The notes under the pieces: generated by a model
What the model was told of the DNA's origin: nothing
The model's input: the letters and a program-made list of their open reading frames with translations, nothing else
The model's database searches: none
From: Streptomyces sp. H27-C3
GTDB lineage: Bacteria; Actinomycetota; Actinomycetes; Streptomycetales; Streptomycetaceae
Assembly: GCF_030063415.1 (NCBI RefSeq)
Contig: NZ_JASITA010000059.1
Location: 1-36,584, forward strand
Direction: 5' to 3'
Length of the DNA stretch: 36,584 nucleotides
Made by a program: the position numbers and the translations under genes
Shown: positions 1-8,101 of the stretch, piece by piece
How the letters are laid out: each line of letters opens with the position of its first letter
Numbering within the stretch: position 1 is the stretch's first letter

Positions 1-124
1 CTCGACGGCCAGGACCTACCTCCCACCGCGTCCGTCGTCCCCATGGGGAATTACGTGACCGCGGGGGTGGGGAATTACGTGACGCAGAACCCGCCCAACC
101 TGGGGAATTTCATGATCGCTCACA
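1..124 (-). mobile_element. Partial insertion-sequence end, IS21-like
   Basis: Three related 16-bp repeats lie in the same orientation at 44-59, 68-83 and 101-116 (core TGGGGAATT, then acgtgac or tcatgat). Read on the minus strand, the putative tip starts TGTGAGCGATCATGAAATTC near base 124. Several short repeats inside a TG...CA tip are characteristic of IS21-family ends. The flanking ATPase reading frame loses family-like sequence exactly here and runs through the repeats to a stop at 16-18. No transposase gene is visible because the element continues beyond the left edge, so the family assignment is an inference from the repeats. Confidence 0.5.
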
Positions 125-2175
125 GGGTGTGTGCTGATGACCTGCTGGCGCTCGCTGGTCGGGACGTTGTCGTGCATCCACTGCCAGCCGGGCACGGCGT
201 GGATCCCGTGTTCCGACAGCTTTTCGCACAGGTCGCGTACCTCTGCGGCCGCGGGCAACAGGCCCTCGCTGGTGTCGAGGAGGGCGAGCAGGGCCTGATC
301 GTTCAGCAGGTTGATGCGCTTGTGCGTCAGTGTGGTCTCAAGCCCGCCGGCGCGGCGCGCGGAGAGCTGCTGCAAGGCGTCGGCGTGGTCGCCCAGCCAG
401 CATAATGGGTCGCCGGCGCCCAGTTCGTCGCTGCTGGCCTCCAGGAGCTCGCCACACAGCGCGGTGCTGCGAACGTCCTCGGCCCGAGCGCGCAGTCGGC
501 CGGTCTCTTCTACTGCCGTCGTCGCGGCTCCTCGCGCGGACCAGGCCAGTTGCCCTTGCTTCGACAGCGCGGTCTGGGCTCGGTCCCGTTGAGCCTTGAC
601 GCTCTTGCGGGCCTGATTGGCCTCCTGGAGCAGCTGCTCGCTGTGGCGCGCGTCGTTCTGGGTGCGGGCGGCAGCATCGGCCGCGCTTTCCTGCGGGTCC
701 AGAAGGTCTAGCTCGCGAGCGGCGCTCAGACGCTCTGCGAAGGCGTCGGTCTGATCCTGCAAAATGCGGGATTCTGCTCGCGCGTCGCCCGTCGCGGTAA
801 GCAGCTCGTTGCTGCGGGTACGCCATTGCCCGATCTTTTTCTGTGTCACGCCTGTTGCAAGGTGGTGCGTACGGATTGTTTCGCGGGCCTCTTGCTCGGC
901 ACGGGTATAGCCGGCGCGCAGTGCTGCTGCCGCGGTGTCGAGGGCCTGGATGTAGGGGGCGGCGGTGCGTTCGGCCTCCACGAGGGCCAGCTGGGCGCGG
1001 TTGTTGTCGTCCTGTGCCTGGGCGTGGCGCAGTGCGATCGGGACGCTGGCCCACGCCGCGCTGTGATGCTGCGCCTTCTGCTTTTCCTTCTGGGTGGTCT
1101 CCTGTTGAGTGGTGATCTCGCCCAGCTGGAGAGTGTGGGCACACAACTGCACGTGCCGGACGCGCGCATGGGCGAGAACGCACGCGCCCTTTGCGGCCTC
1201 CAGCGAGCCGTGAGTCTGCTTGAGGGCGGCGTTTCTGTCGCTTTCGGTGGTGGTGAGCTCGATGTGACGCGCCCGGACTGCGGAGGTGAGGTGTTTGAGG
1301 TCCTTCTCGGCGCTCTGGGCTGCACCGGCGTGCTGGGAGTGCAGGCCGTGGAGGCCGGCGACGTCCTCGCACGCGCGGTGCATCTCCACTGCGAACTGCC
1401 GCTCCCTCTCCCACTGGGCCCGCTGGTCGTGTGCGGCGGCATAACCGTGGAAGGCGGTGCCCAGTTCGGTGTACTGGTCGTCATCTGTGGCCTTGCGCAG
1501 GAGCCATTCCACGAAGGCGTTGGCGGTGCTGGTGGTGAAGGCTGCAGCCGCGTCGCTCTCCTTGGCGTTCATCCTGCGCTGCACGTCGAAGAGCTCGGGC
1601 TGCAGGCCGAGGCCGCGCTGGTGTTTCTCCCACTTTTCCTGGCCGTCGAGGAGGTGCAGCTCGAGCGCTTCTACCCGCTCTTTCCAGTCGCGCAGTTCGG
1701 TGCAGTACTCCTCGTACGGAGTCCAGTGCCCCTCACGGTGGAAGGGAAGCCGGTCGGCGTCCAGCGCCGCGCAGGGGTGGAAGCTGTAGAAGCAGCGCCG
1801 CATTGTGCCGTCGCGCTCGGGGGCCAGGACCTGCGCGGTTACCAGCAGGCGTCCGGTGCGGGCGTCGGCCCATTCGAGTACCACGTGCGAAGGCTGTGCC
1901 ATGGAGATGGTGAAGTTGCGCAGCGTCTCCAGATCCTGGTGGTGGAAGGGGATGGTGGTGCAGGTGATGCCGGTCAGTAAGACGCCTTTGCCGCCGCCGT
2001 TTTGCAGCATGACCAGGCTGGCGGGTGCCGGGCGCTGGGTGACATGTCCGGCGTCGGGAATCAGCGCGGCGGTCTCCACCTCGGCGCCGACCCCGGAGAA
2101 GTCCAGCGGCACGTCCTCGTAACGGGCATCGCGGGGCCCGAAGTTTCGCAGCAGGATGCGGTTGAGCTCATACAT
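16..2175 (-). CDS. SMC-like ATPase (MukB/MksB/JetC-like), 3'-truncated by an IS end
   Basis: The protein is 719 aa. The N-terminus (MYELNRILLRNFGP...) is followed by a P-loop NGGGKG near residue 60, and most of the rest is a long Ala/Gln/Glu/Arg-rich coiled coil. This matches the N-terminal ATPase half and first coiled coil of SMC-like proteins in MukBEF/MksBEF or Wadjet complexes, which load on DNA and extrude loops; such proteins are usually about 1000-1200 aa. Here the last 35 or so residues are encoded by the IS-like repeats at 16-124, so the returning coiled coil, ABC signature and Walker B are missing. The usual Ser/Thr after the P-loop Lys is Gly. It is the third gene of its operon, 23 bp after the MukE-like gene, with AAGGA upstream of the ATG. 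It is probably non-functional. Confidence 0.75.
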   Translation of the reverse strand: MYELNRILLRNFGPRDARYEDVPLDFSGVGAEVETAALIPDAGHVTQRPAPASLVMLQNGGGKGVLLTGITCTTIPFHHQDLETLRNFTISMAQPSHVVLEWADARTGRLLVTAQVLAPERDGTMRRCFYSFHPCAALDADRLPFHREGHWTPYEEYCTELRDWKERVEALELHLLDGQEKWEKHQRGLGLQPELFDVQRRMNAKESDAAAAFTTSTANAFVEWLLRKATDDDQYTELGTAFHGYAAAHDQRAQWERERQFAVEMHRACEDVAGLHGLHSQHAGAAQSAEKDLKHLTSAVRARHIELTTTESDRNAALKQTHGSLEAAKGACVLAHARVRHVQLCAHTLQLGEITTQQETTQKEKQKAQHHSAAWASVPIALRHAQAQDDNNRAQLALVEAERTAAPYIQALDTAAAALRAGYTRAEQEARETIRTHHLATGVTQKKIGQWRTRSNELLTATGDARAESRILQDQTDAFAERLSAARELDLLDPQESAADAAARTQNDARHSEQLLQEANQARKSVKAQRDRAQTALSKQGQLAWSARGAATTAVEETGRLRARAEDVRSTALCGELLEASSDELGAGDPLCWLGDHADALQQLSARRAGGLETTLTHKRINLLNDQALLALLDTSEGLLPAAAEVRDLCEKLSEHGIHAVPGWQWMHDNVPTSERQQVISTHPVSDHEIPQVGRVLRHVIPHPRGHVIPHGDDGRGGR

Positions 2176-2198
2176 GGAAGGAGTCCTTGGGGGAGCGG

Positions 2199-3020
2199 TC
2201 AGCTGAAGAGGCCGTTGGCCAGCACAGCATCGTCCGGCGACGGCGATGCGTCTGCTGAGGGCTGGGCGGGGCCGGGTGCGCCATCGGTGGGCAGGACTGC
2301 GACGCCCAATGCTGCAAGCTCCTGCAGCATGTCGCGCGCCGCCTGGTCGCGGATCTGCAGCCGGTACTTGACGTGGGTGACGTAGGTGCCGGCGTCCTCG
2401 TCGCTAACCTTGCTGGCGAAGCCGTGGCCTTCCAGATGCGTGAACGCCCTTTTCACCAGGGCTCTGGTGGACGCCTGGGGTGCTCTGCCTGTCTGCGTCT
2501 TGGTCTTGCCTGTGGCGTTGCGGCGCAGGTAGGCCCGCCAGAGCCCCTCCAGCCCCGGTTGATCGGAGGGCGGATCGACGTCCTCGCCAGTGTGGGCAAG
2601 ACGGCGTTCGATGGTCGCGGCCCGGACACGGACCTCATCATCGACCTCCCGGACCGAGATCCGCCCGACATGCTCGTCATCATCGAGGTCCTCGGGACGA
2701 GGGAAAACCATGGCTGCAATCGTCAACTGGGCCAGCAGGTACAGGGGGCGATCGGAGGTCTGCGGCACGAGGTCGGAGACGGACACCGTGAAGTCGGTCT
2801 CGGGCGTCGTGCCCAGGACCAGCCCGGTCTGGAGATGGACTTCCAGTACCGTCAGATCGAAGCCCTGGGCAACCTTCCGCACCACCTGCGCGAAGTCCGG
2901 CTCGGTGTCGAAGCGTCGGACGAGGCGGGCGTACTCGCCGGAGCGAGCGGGCGCCTTACGGCGGGCCATCGCGAAGGCGACCATCCGGGCAGCGTCGGCA
3001 GCATCCTCGTGGCGGTTCAT
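2199..3020 (-). CDS. MukE/MksE/JetB-like subunit
   Basis: The protein is 273 aa, with no signal peptide or membrane segment. It has mixed helical character, with a likely winged-helix part around residues 180-235 (ALVKRAFTHLEGHGFASKV, then a beta-strand pair) and a Pro/Ser-rich C-terminal tail. By size and by its position between a kleisin-like gene and an SMC-like gene it fits the MukE/MksE/JetB accessory subunit, which binds the kleisin in condensin-like complexes. The ATG overlaps the stop of the upstream gene by 4 bases (ATGA), with AGGAGAG about 4 bases before it, so translation is probably coupled. The assignment rests on context more than on recognisable motifs. Confidence 0.6.
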   Translation of the reverse strand: MNRHEDAADAARMVAFAMARRKAPARSGEYARLVRRFDTEPDFAQVVRKVAQGFDLTVLEVHLQTGLVLGTTPETDFTVSVSDLVPQTSDRPLYLLAQLTIAAMVFPRPEDLDDDEHVGRISVREVDDEVRVRAATIERRLAHTGEDVDPPSDQPGLEGLWRAYLRRNATGKTKTQTGRAPQASTRALVKRAFTHLEGHGFASKVSDEDAGTYVTHVKYRLQIRDQAARDMLQELAALGVAVLPTDGAPGPAQPSADASPSPDDAVLANGLFS

Positions 3021-4567
3021 GCACTCTCCTGATCAAGCGGATGGGTGTCAGGGCCTTGCGGGCGGCGCGGTGTGGGAAACGCGGGCAGTGGCGGGCTCAT
3101 CTCCTGCGTCATGGCGGTGCCCGCGGTGCGGACCAGGAGGAAGTCGCTGCCGCCGAAGCGTTCGTCATCCAGGACCGTGCCGTCGTCGACGGCTACCACG
3201 GCAGCCTCGCCGTCGGCGAGCTGGCGCACAGGAATGAGCCGGAACAACTGCTGGACTCGGATCGTGAGCAGCTCATCGGTTCCGGCGTCCGGGCCGGTTC
3301 CCGGGCCGGACTGGCGTGTGGTCTCCAGCAGGACCGAGAGCCGCACGCCCTGGTCCGTGACGGCTTCCAGCAGGGTGTCCACTGCGTGGTGCTGCTCGTC
3401 GCCGAAGGCGGACGGGGCATCGATCTGCGACCAGTCGTACTCGTCCTGGACCGCTACCAGCTCCCCGCCGGTCTCCTCGGCGACCTGGGCGAGCCCTTCC
3501 AGGTAGTCAGGCAGGTACATCACACGGGGGCGCACCGAACCCATGACCGCGCGCGTGAACGCCTCCAAGGGGCCCAGGCACGCGTCAAGGGAGAGCTCCA
3601 GCACGGGTTGAAGGAGCTGCTCGTCCAAGTGTACGCGGGTGTGGATCGCCGGAGCTACGAATACCTGGCGGTCTTGTTGACGCCGGAACTCCGGACCGAC
3701 CTTCATCAGCATGTCGATCAGCACTGCATGGCGTTTCCAGCACTCGTGGATGAGCGTGGCGAGGTCTTGCAGTTGTCTGCGCTTGCGGTCATCGGCGGTG
3801 GCTTCCAGTAGCTGGTTGACCCGCTCTTTTTGCAGTGTCTCGGACGCGGACCGGCTGCGCACGTGCTCCAGAGCCTCATCGACGATGTCTTTGACTTCCG
3901 TGTCCCAGTCCACCGCCCGCACATTGCGCTTCATCGATTCGATGCGCCCGCGTATGTCTTTGGCGTATCGGATGCTGTGGATCTGTGCGTTCTGGGCGGC
4001 CTGCCATGCTTCGCTGATCCGTGATCGCTTGAGCAGGGCCTCCAGTTTGGCCTCGGCGGCGATCTGTTCCGAGGCGATGTCGACGTCGATCGCATGCACC
4101 AGCACGGTGATCGCTGCGTCGGTGGCGATGAGCGCGGCCTGCCCCACATGATCGGGGACTTCCTTGAGGATCTGGAAGGATGCCGTGCGCGTCTCGAATC
4201 CGTCCTCGGTTACATACCCGACGTCGTGATGGAAGGCGCGGTCGCGTTCTTCGGTGTTGATCAGTCGCTCGGTCACCCAGCGGGCGACCGCCCGGTACTC
4301 CTCCCCTGTCCGCCTCGGCAGCTGCAGGGCGGCGAATTCGGCCACGTGTTCTACGACAGCTTCCTGTCGCACGGCTGGCCGCATGTCCGTGCGCAGGGTC
4401 ACGAAGTCGATGGCGATCAGGGCCAGCTCGGCCATGCGGTATCGGTCCCACCCGCGCTCTTTCTTGGCCTTGCTGTTATCCAGGGCCATCAGTGGGGAGC
4501 CCACGGCCAGGGCCCGGATCCGTGCGGTGATGCTCTCGTAGACGGTCGATGGCTCGTCGAAGTTCAC
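3017..4567 (-). CDS. Kleisin-like subunit (MukF/MksF/JetA-like)
   Basis: The protein is 516 aa, soluble and mostly alpha-helical. The N-terminal third looks like a winged-helix dimerisation region. Residues about 170-300 are rich in heptad-like helices (EAKLEALLKRSRISEAWQAA and following). The C-terminal part includes a DRQVFVAPAIHTRVHLDEQL segment and a short Pro-rich tail. Length, helical design and first place in an operon with a MukE-like and an SMC-like gene fit the kleisin subunit of a MksBEF/Wadjet-like complex, which bridges the SMC heads. It starts at GTG (4565-4567) with GGGGGGA about 8 bases upstream. The next gene overlaps by 4 bases. No JetD-like nuclease is in view; it would lie left of the window, beyond the insertion. 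Confidence 0.6.
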   Translation of the reverse strand: MNFDEPSTVYESITARIRALAVGSPLMALDNSKAKKERGWDRYRMAELALIAIDFVTLRTDMRPAVRQEAVVEHVAEFAALQLPRRTGEEYRAVARWVTERLINTEERDRAFHHDVGYVTEDGFETRTASFQILKEVPDHVGQAALIATDAAITVLVHAIDVDIASEQIAAEAKLEALLKRSRISEAWQAAQNAQIHSIRYAKDIRGRIESMKRNVRAVDWDTEVKDIVDEALEHVRSRSASETLQKERVNQLLEATADDRKRRQLQDLATLIHECWKRHAVLIDMLMKVGPEFRRQQDRQVFVAPAIHTRVHLDEQLLQPVLELSLDACLGPLEAFTRAVMGSVRPRVMYLPDYLEGLAQVAEETGGELVAVQDEYDWSQIDAPSAFGDEQHHAVDTLLEAVTDQGVRLSVLLETTRQSGPGTGPDAGTDELLTIRVQQLFRLIPVRQLADGEAAVVAVDDGTVLDDERFGGSDFLLVRTAGTAMTQEMSPPLPAFPTPRRPQGPDTHPLDQESA

Positions 4568-4671
4568 CAGTTCTGTCCCCCCAAGTTCATTTCTGGCGCG
4601 CTGAGTTCAAGCTAAAACACGGCACTGACAATGGCCGTGGAATTCGAACGCATGGCTTGTTTCCGGTGTGG

Positions 4672-5955
4672 TTATTGGCGGATGTATTGGAGCCCGGGGG
4701 CCCGCTTGAGGTCGAGAGTGAAACTGCCGACGCTGTCGGTGCTGTCGGGCAGGGTGAGCGTGTAGCCGTTGCCGGAGTAGGTGTCTGGTCCGGAGCGGGT
4801 GAGTGGGTCTCTTGTGCCGCGGCGCCAGAGGTGGAGGGTGTCCGTGGTGCGGGTGAGTCGCAGGCTGCCGGGGGCCTGGTCGCAGGTGAAGGTGCCCATG
4901 TCGGTGTGCGGGCCGGACTCGTCCCGGGTGGGCGGGGTGGGGCGAGTCGGCCGTCGTGTCTTCGCTGCCTCTGCGAGGACCTGGCCGTGACCGGCTGACG
5001 GATGGGCTCGGAGGTTCTCCAGGACGGCGGCGGTGACGTGATCGGCCGGGGCGTCCGTGTTGTTGGACAGGCAGAGGACACGCAGTCCTCCTGATTCCAG
5101 GTGCACTGCAGCGGAGAAGCCCTGTTCGTGTCCGTAGTGGAAGACAGCAGCGTCATCGCCGCGCGTGCTGGCGTAGAGGCCGGGTCCGTACAGGTAGGGC
5201 GTGTGATCGCTTGGCGTGTACGCAAGCGTGTCCTGCCAGGGGAGTTGCTGGTGTTGCCAGGTGTGGTGGAGGTGGGTGAGCCACCGGTCGAGGTCGCCGG
5301 GCGTGGACCACAGGGATCCAGAGCCGGGCACTGTGGCCGGTCCCTGGGTGTGCTGCCAGCCGTGGTCGGTGGCCTGGTAGGCGGATGCGGCCCGGGGGAC
5401 TACTTGGCGGGGGTCTGCCTTGAAGTGAGTGCCGTGCATGCCGAGCGGCGTGAACACATCCCGGTGTGCGAGGTCGGGCAGTGGGGTGCGGTGGACGGTT
5501 TCGAGGATCTCGGCAAGGAGGAGGTAGTTGGTGTTGCTGTAAAGGAAGGCGCCATGTGGGAGGGCGCGTTGGTGTTGCTGGTAGGCGAGGGTCCGCAGGT
5601 CGTCGGCCGTGTAGTGGTCGAGGTCCCGGAAGCCGGCGAGGGAGAGGAGGGACTCGGCGTCGCGCAGTCCCGAGCGGTGGGTGATCAGGTCCGCCACGGT
5701 GATGTCGCTGATCTTGAGGCGGGGGAGCAGGTCCGCTGCTGGCTGGTCGAGGCGCAGGAGTTCGTCGCGGGCGGCGAGCAGGGTCAGGTGGGCTGTGATC
5801 TGCTTCGCGACCGAGCCGGTGTTGAACGCGGTGTCCGGTCCGATGGGCTGCCCATGTTCGAGGCTGGCCAGACCGGAATGCAGCAGGGCGGGTTGTGCAT
5901 CCGGGGCGTCGATCAACAGAGAGAGGCCGGGCTCCGTGTCCTGGTGCGCGCTCAC
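4672..5955 (-). CDS. Beta-lactamase-fold serine hydrolase
   Basis: The protein is 427 aa, of the class C beta-lactamase/penicillin-binding family (Pfam Beta-lactamase). It shows the nucleophile motif SVAK (S48-K51), YSN (Y139-N141) as the second motif, and HYGHEQGF near residue 273 as the third. The last 100 or so residues form an extra domain seen in esterase/peptidase members. There is no signal peptide, so it should act in the cytoplasm as an amidase, esterase or peptidase rather than in antibiotic resistance. The GTG start overlaps the stop of the HEXXH gene (GTGA), making it the last gene of the putative peptide-modification operon. A role as a peptidase, cyclase or releasing enzyme for the product is inference. 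Confidence 0.85.
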   Translation of the reverse strand: MSAHQDTEPGLSLLIDAPDAQPALLHSGLASLEHGQPIGPDTAFNTGSVAKQITAHLTLLAARDELLRLDQPAADLLPRLKISDITVADLITHRSGLRDAESLLSLAGFRDLDHYTADDLRTLAYQQHQRALPHGAFLYSNTNYLLLAEILETVHRTPLPDLAHRDVFTPLGMHGTHFKADPRQVVPRAASAYQATDHGWQHTQGPATVPGSGSLWSTPGDLDRWLTHLHHTWQHQQLPWQDTLAYTPSDHTPYLYGPGLYASTRGDDAAVFHYGHEQGFSAAVHLESGGLRVLCLSNNTDAPADHVTAAVLENLRAHPSAGHGQVLAEAAKTRRPTRPTPPTRDESGPHTDMGTFTCDQAPGSLRLTRTTDTLHLWRRGTRDPLTRSGPDTYSGNGYTLTLPDSTDSVGSFTLDLKRAPGLQYIRQ

Positions 5956-6869
5956 AGGGTGAGTGCCTGACGGTGGGCGGCGGCAAGACGCTGGCGCAGG
6001 CCGTCGTCGTGGATCAGCTCCAGGACGCGGGGGTGGTCAGCCGTCGTTTCGGCTAGGAGGGTCCGCTGCTGATCGAGGTAAGCAGCCAGGAACCGGTGCT
6101 GCTGTCCGCTGGCGTGGTTCAGCGCGTGCGCGGTGAACAGCATGGTGAGCGGGAAAGCCCAGCACGCATGCAGAAAGCCGAACGCAGGCCGATCGGTCTT
6201 CTTCCACGGGGAGTAGAAACGGGGAGTGTCGCTGACCTTGCAGCCCGTGGCGGCGAGGGCGTCGTTGAGCCAGTTGTGGCCGCCCTCGTGAATCAGGTCG
6301 CGGGCCAGGACGAGGGGGTCCTCGACGTGGTCCATGAAGACGGTGCCGGGCAGTCGGCTGATGGTCCAGCTGTCGAGCGTGTCACCGAGGTTCTTGGTCC
6401 GCAGCAGGCACAGGACGACGGCGTGCGCAGCAAGCAGACTGCCGAACCCCGCAGTGAGGCCGCAGGCGTATGCGTCGACCGCGAGAGCGCGCAGATGGGC
6501 AGGCGCGGGTCCGGTGTGAGGGCCGAGTACGTAGTACGGGGTCTCGGAGATCGCGGAGCGGGGCAGGTCGGCGAGCGCGGGCGCAACAATCACGCGGGCG
6601 CCGAGCGACGTGGCAGTAGCGCTGGCGGAGGCACCGGCGTCGGGGTGGGTGGCGTACCAGCCGAAGGTGTTGCCCGCACCGGCCCGGGCCGCGGCTTCGG
6701 CCCCTTCGAGAGTGTGGTGGGCCAGGCAGTAAGCGGCAGCCGCATTGGTCTCCGCCTGGGAGTGCGGTGCTCGGGCGTGGAGGACGGTGTGGATGCGCTT
6801 CGTGCGGTTGCGATGCAGGAGCTCGATGGGTGCGAAGTCGAAGAGCGTGGCAAGGGTGTCCACGGACAT
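5952..6869 (-). CDS. HEXXH-motif putative peptide-modification enzyme (aKG-HExxH hydroxylase-like)
   Basis: The protein is about 305 aa, with the metal-binding motif HEGGH at residues 194-198 in the context LIHEGGHNWLND, inside an otherwise helical protein. This matches the HEXXH family found beside radical SAM peptide-maturation genes (TIGR04267-type), some members of which are described as 2-oxoglutarate-dependent peptide beta-hydroxylases. Start choice: AGGAG ends 2 bases before the ATG at 6867-6869 and 8 bases before a GTG at 6861-6863, so the GTG may be the true start; a GTG at 6938 would add 23 residues. It lies 110 bp after the 47-codon gene and overlaps the serine hydrolase gene by 4 bases. 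Likely substrate (inference): the 47-aa peptide. Confidence 0.75.
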   Translation of the reverse strand: MSVDTLATLFDFAPIELLHRNRTKRIHTVLHARAPHSQAETNAAAAYCLAHHTLEGAEAAARAGAGNTFGWYATHPDAGASASATATSLGARVIVAPALADLPRSAISETPYYVLGPHTGPAPAHLRALAVDAYACGLTAGFGSLLAAHAVVLCLLRTKNLGDTLDSWTISRLPGTVFMDHVEDPLVLARDLIHEGGHNWLNDALAATGCKVSDTPRFYSPWKKTDRPAFGFLHACWAFPLTMLFTAHALNHASGQQHRFLAAYLDQQRTLLAETTADHPRVLELIHDDGLRQRLAAAHRQALTL

Positions 6870-6979
6870 GGCTCCTGTTCGATGGCGGGCCTGGGGCCGG
6901 GACCGCTGCACTGGCGTCCCGGCCCTAGGCGATGTCACCGGCAGCGCTCACCACAGCCGCCGATAGGGGAGATGAGTGA

Positions 6980-7123
6980 TCAGGCGGTGGGGGTTGCCGC
7001 CTCGGCTGCCGGCCAGCCTTCGGCCGAGACGCTGGAGGTGTGCGCGGTGGTGCGGACGGTCTCGTCCTCGCCGCGCAGGTCCTCGACGTCGGCGAGGAAG
7101 TCGGCGATGCGGTCCTGGTCCAT
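6980..7123 (-). CDS. Small ORF, candidate RiPP precursor peptide (47 aa)
   Basis: The product is 47 aa. It begins MDQDRIADFLADVEDLRGED and continues through a Thr/Ser-rich stretch (TVRTTAHTSSVSAEGW) to the C-terminus PAAEAATPTA. The acidic amphipathic N-terminal half looks like a leader; the Thr/Ser/Ala-rich second half, with one His and one Trp, looks like a modifiable core. Nearly every codon ends in G or C (exceptions GAA and two GCA), whereas the overlapping frame does not, so this frame looks truly coding. AAAGGCGG lies 8 bases before the ATG. It sits between a Ser/Thr-kinase-like gene (114 bp upstream) and the HEXXH gene (110 bp downstream), in an operon with a radical SAM/SPASM enzyme. 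It does not end in the F-x-S-x-x of the known FxsA precursors. Confidence 0.65.
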   Translation of the reverse strand: MDQDRIADFLADVEDLRGEDETVRTTAHTSSVSAEGWPAAEAATPTA

Positions 7124-7237
7124 GAGGTGTTCCGCCTTTCGGTCTCGTTGGCTTCGGCATGGATCCTGTGCTCGCGATAGCGCGGCCCTCGGGTGGAGCT
7201 CTCGCCCGGAACATGAAGGGCTCTCCTCTCGCGGTGG

Positions 7238-8101
7238 TCAGTGCGGGTAGGTGTCTGCGGCGGTGCGCAGAGCGGTCCGGAGCACGTCCATGCCCGGACG
7301 GCTCGTCGGCTCGCCGGTCAGTGCTGCGGTGACGGCGCTGCCGAGCGGCTCAGTGATCAGGGCGCGCTCTGCAGTTGTGAGGCGGGGAATGTCCCCGCAC
7401 AGGTAGCGGTAGGTCAGGACGGCCAGGCTGAAGACGTCCGCGGCCGGGGTGGCCTCGTGGAAGGCGGTGAGGTACTCCGGCGGCCAGTGCACTTCGGGGC
7501 CGCGGTGTTCAGGCCCGCGGGGCGTGGAGGTTCGGCGGGCGGCTCCGAGGTCGGTGATCAGGCCCCGGCCTTGGTTGATGAGGATGTTCTCCTGGTAGAC
7601 GTCGCGGTGGATGATGCCGCGTTGGTGCAGGTGGCTGAGGCCGTCCGCGACGTCGGCCAGGATGCTCAAGCCGTGGCCGGTGTCCTTGCCGGTATCCATG
7701 AAGGCCCGGAAGTTCCCGCCGTTGCAGTGAGGCATGGTGTACCAGTCGAACCGTTCACAGCTGCCCTGTTCCAGCAGGGGGACGACGTGCTCCGCGCCTG
7801 TGGCTGCGGAGGTGAGCTCTGCCTCGTGGCGGAAGTCGGCGCGGGTGAGGGCGCGTTCGGTCTCGTTCATCTGCGCGTACCAGTAGAAGCCGTAGGCCGC
7901 CGGCCGCGCGGTGGGGTCGATTTCGGCCAGGACGTGGTTGCTGCCGAAGCCAGCTTTCAGGACGATGTCGTTCTGGCCGGGGCGGTGGGCTTGGATCAGG
8001 GTGCTGGCCCGGGTGAACGCGAGGAGTTCGCGGATGTGCCAGCCGTCGGCGGCGAGTTGATCGGCCACCCAGGCGGCGGGGTGCATCGGGTGCAGATTCA
8101 T
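7238..8101 (-). CDS. Serine/threonine protein kinase-like protein
   Basis: The protein is 287 aa and is a complete eukaryotic-type kinase fold with no membrane segment or sensor domain. Visible motifs are the VLK lysine (K49) of subdomain II, the catalytic loop IIHRDVYQENILI (H165-R-D167, with the conserved Asn), and DLG (184-186) in place of DFG, followed by an activation segment ending in a PPE-like motif (WPPEYL). The key residues for ATP and Mg binding look intact. The Gly-rich loop is weak. The ATG overlaps the stop of the thymidylate-kinase-like gene by 4 bases. It may phosphorylate the peptide or a small molecule in the pathway, or regulate it; the substrate cannot be read from sequence. 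Confidence 0.8.
   Translation of the reverse strand: MNLHPMHPAAWVADQLAADGWHIRELLAFTRASTLIQAHRPGQNDIVLKAGFGSNHVLAEIDPTARPAAYGFYWYAQMNETERALTRADFRHEAELTSAATGAEHVVPLLEQGSCERFDWYTMPHCNGGNFRAFMDTGKDTGHGLSILADVADGLSHLHQRGIIHRDVYQENILINQGRGLITDLGAARRTSTPRGPEHRGPEVHWPPEYLTAFHEATPAADVFSLAVLTYRYLCGDIPRLTTAERALITEPLGSAVTAALTGEPTSRPGMDVLRTALRTAADTYPH

Noticed and set aside
338..1414. Long Arg/Pro-rich frame inside the SMC-like gene
   Set aside because: It is a shadow of the real gene in another frame.
4626..4671. A tRNA gene
   Set aside because: Only a T-arm-like piece is present; the stem pairs at 3 of 5 positions and no anticodon or D-arm can be folded.
6948..7214. 88-codon Arg/Pro-rich frame over the small peptide gene
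   Set aside because: Poor third-position G/C bias and Arg/Pro-rich shadow composition; the 47-codon frame fits coding use far better.
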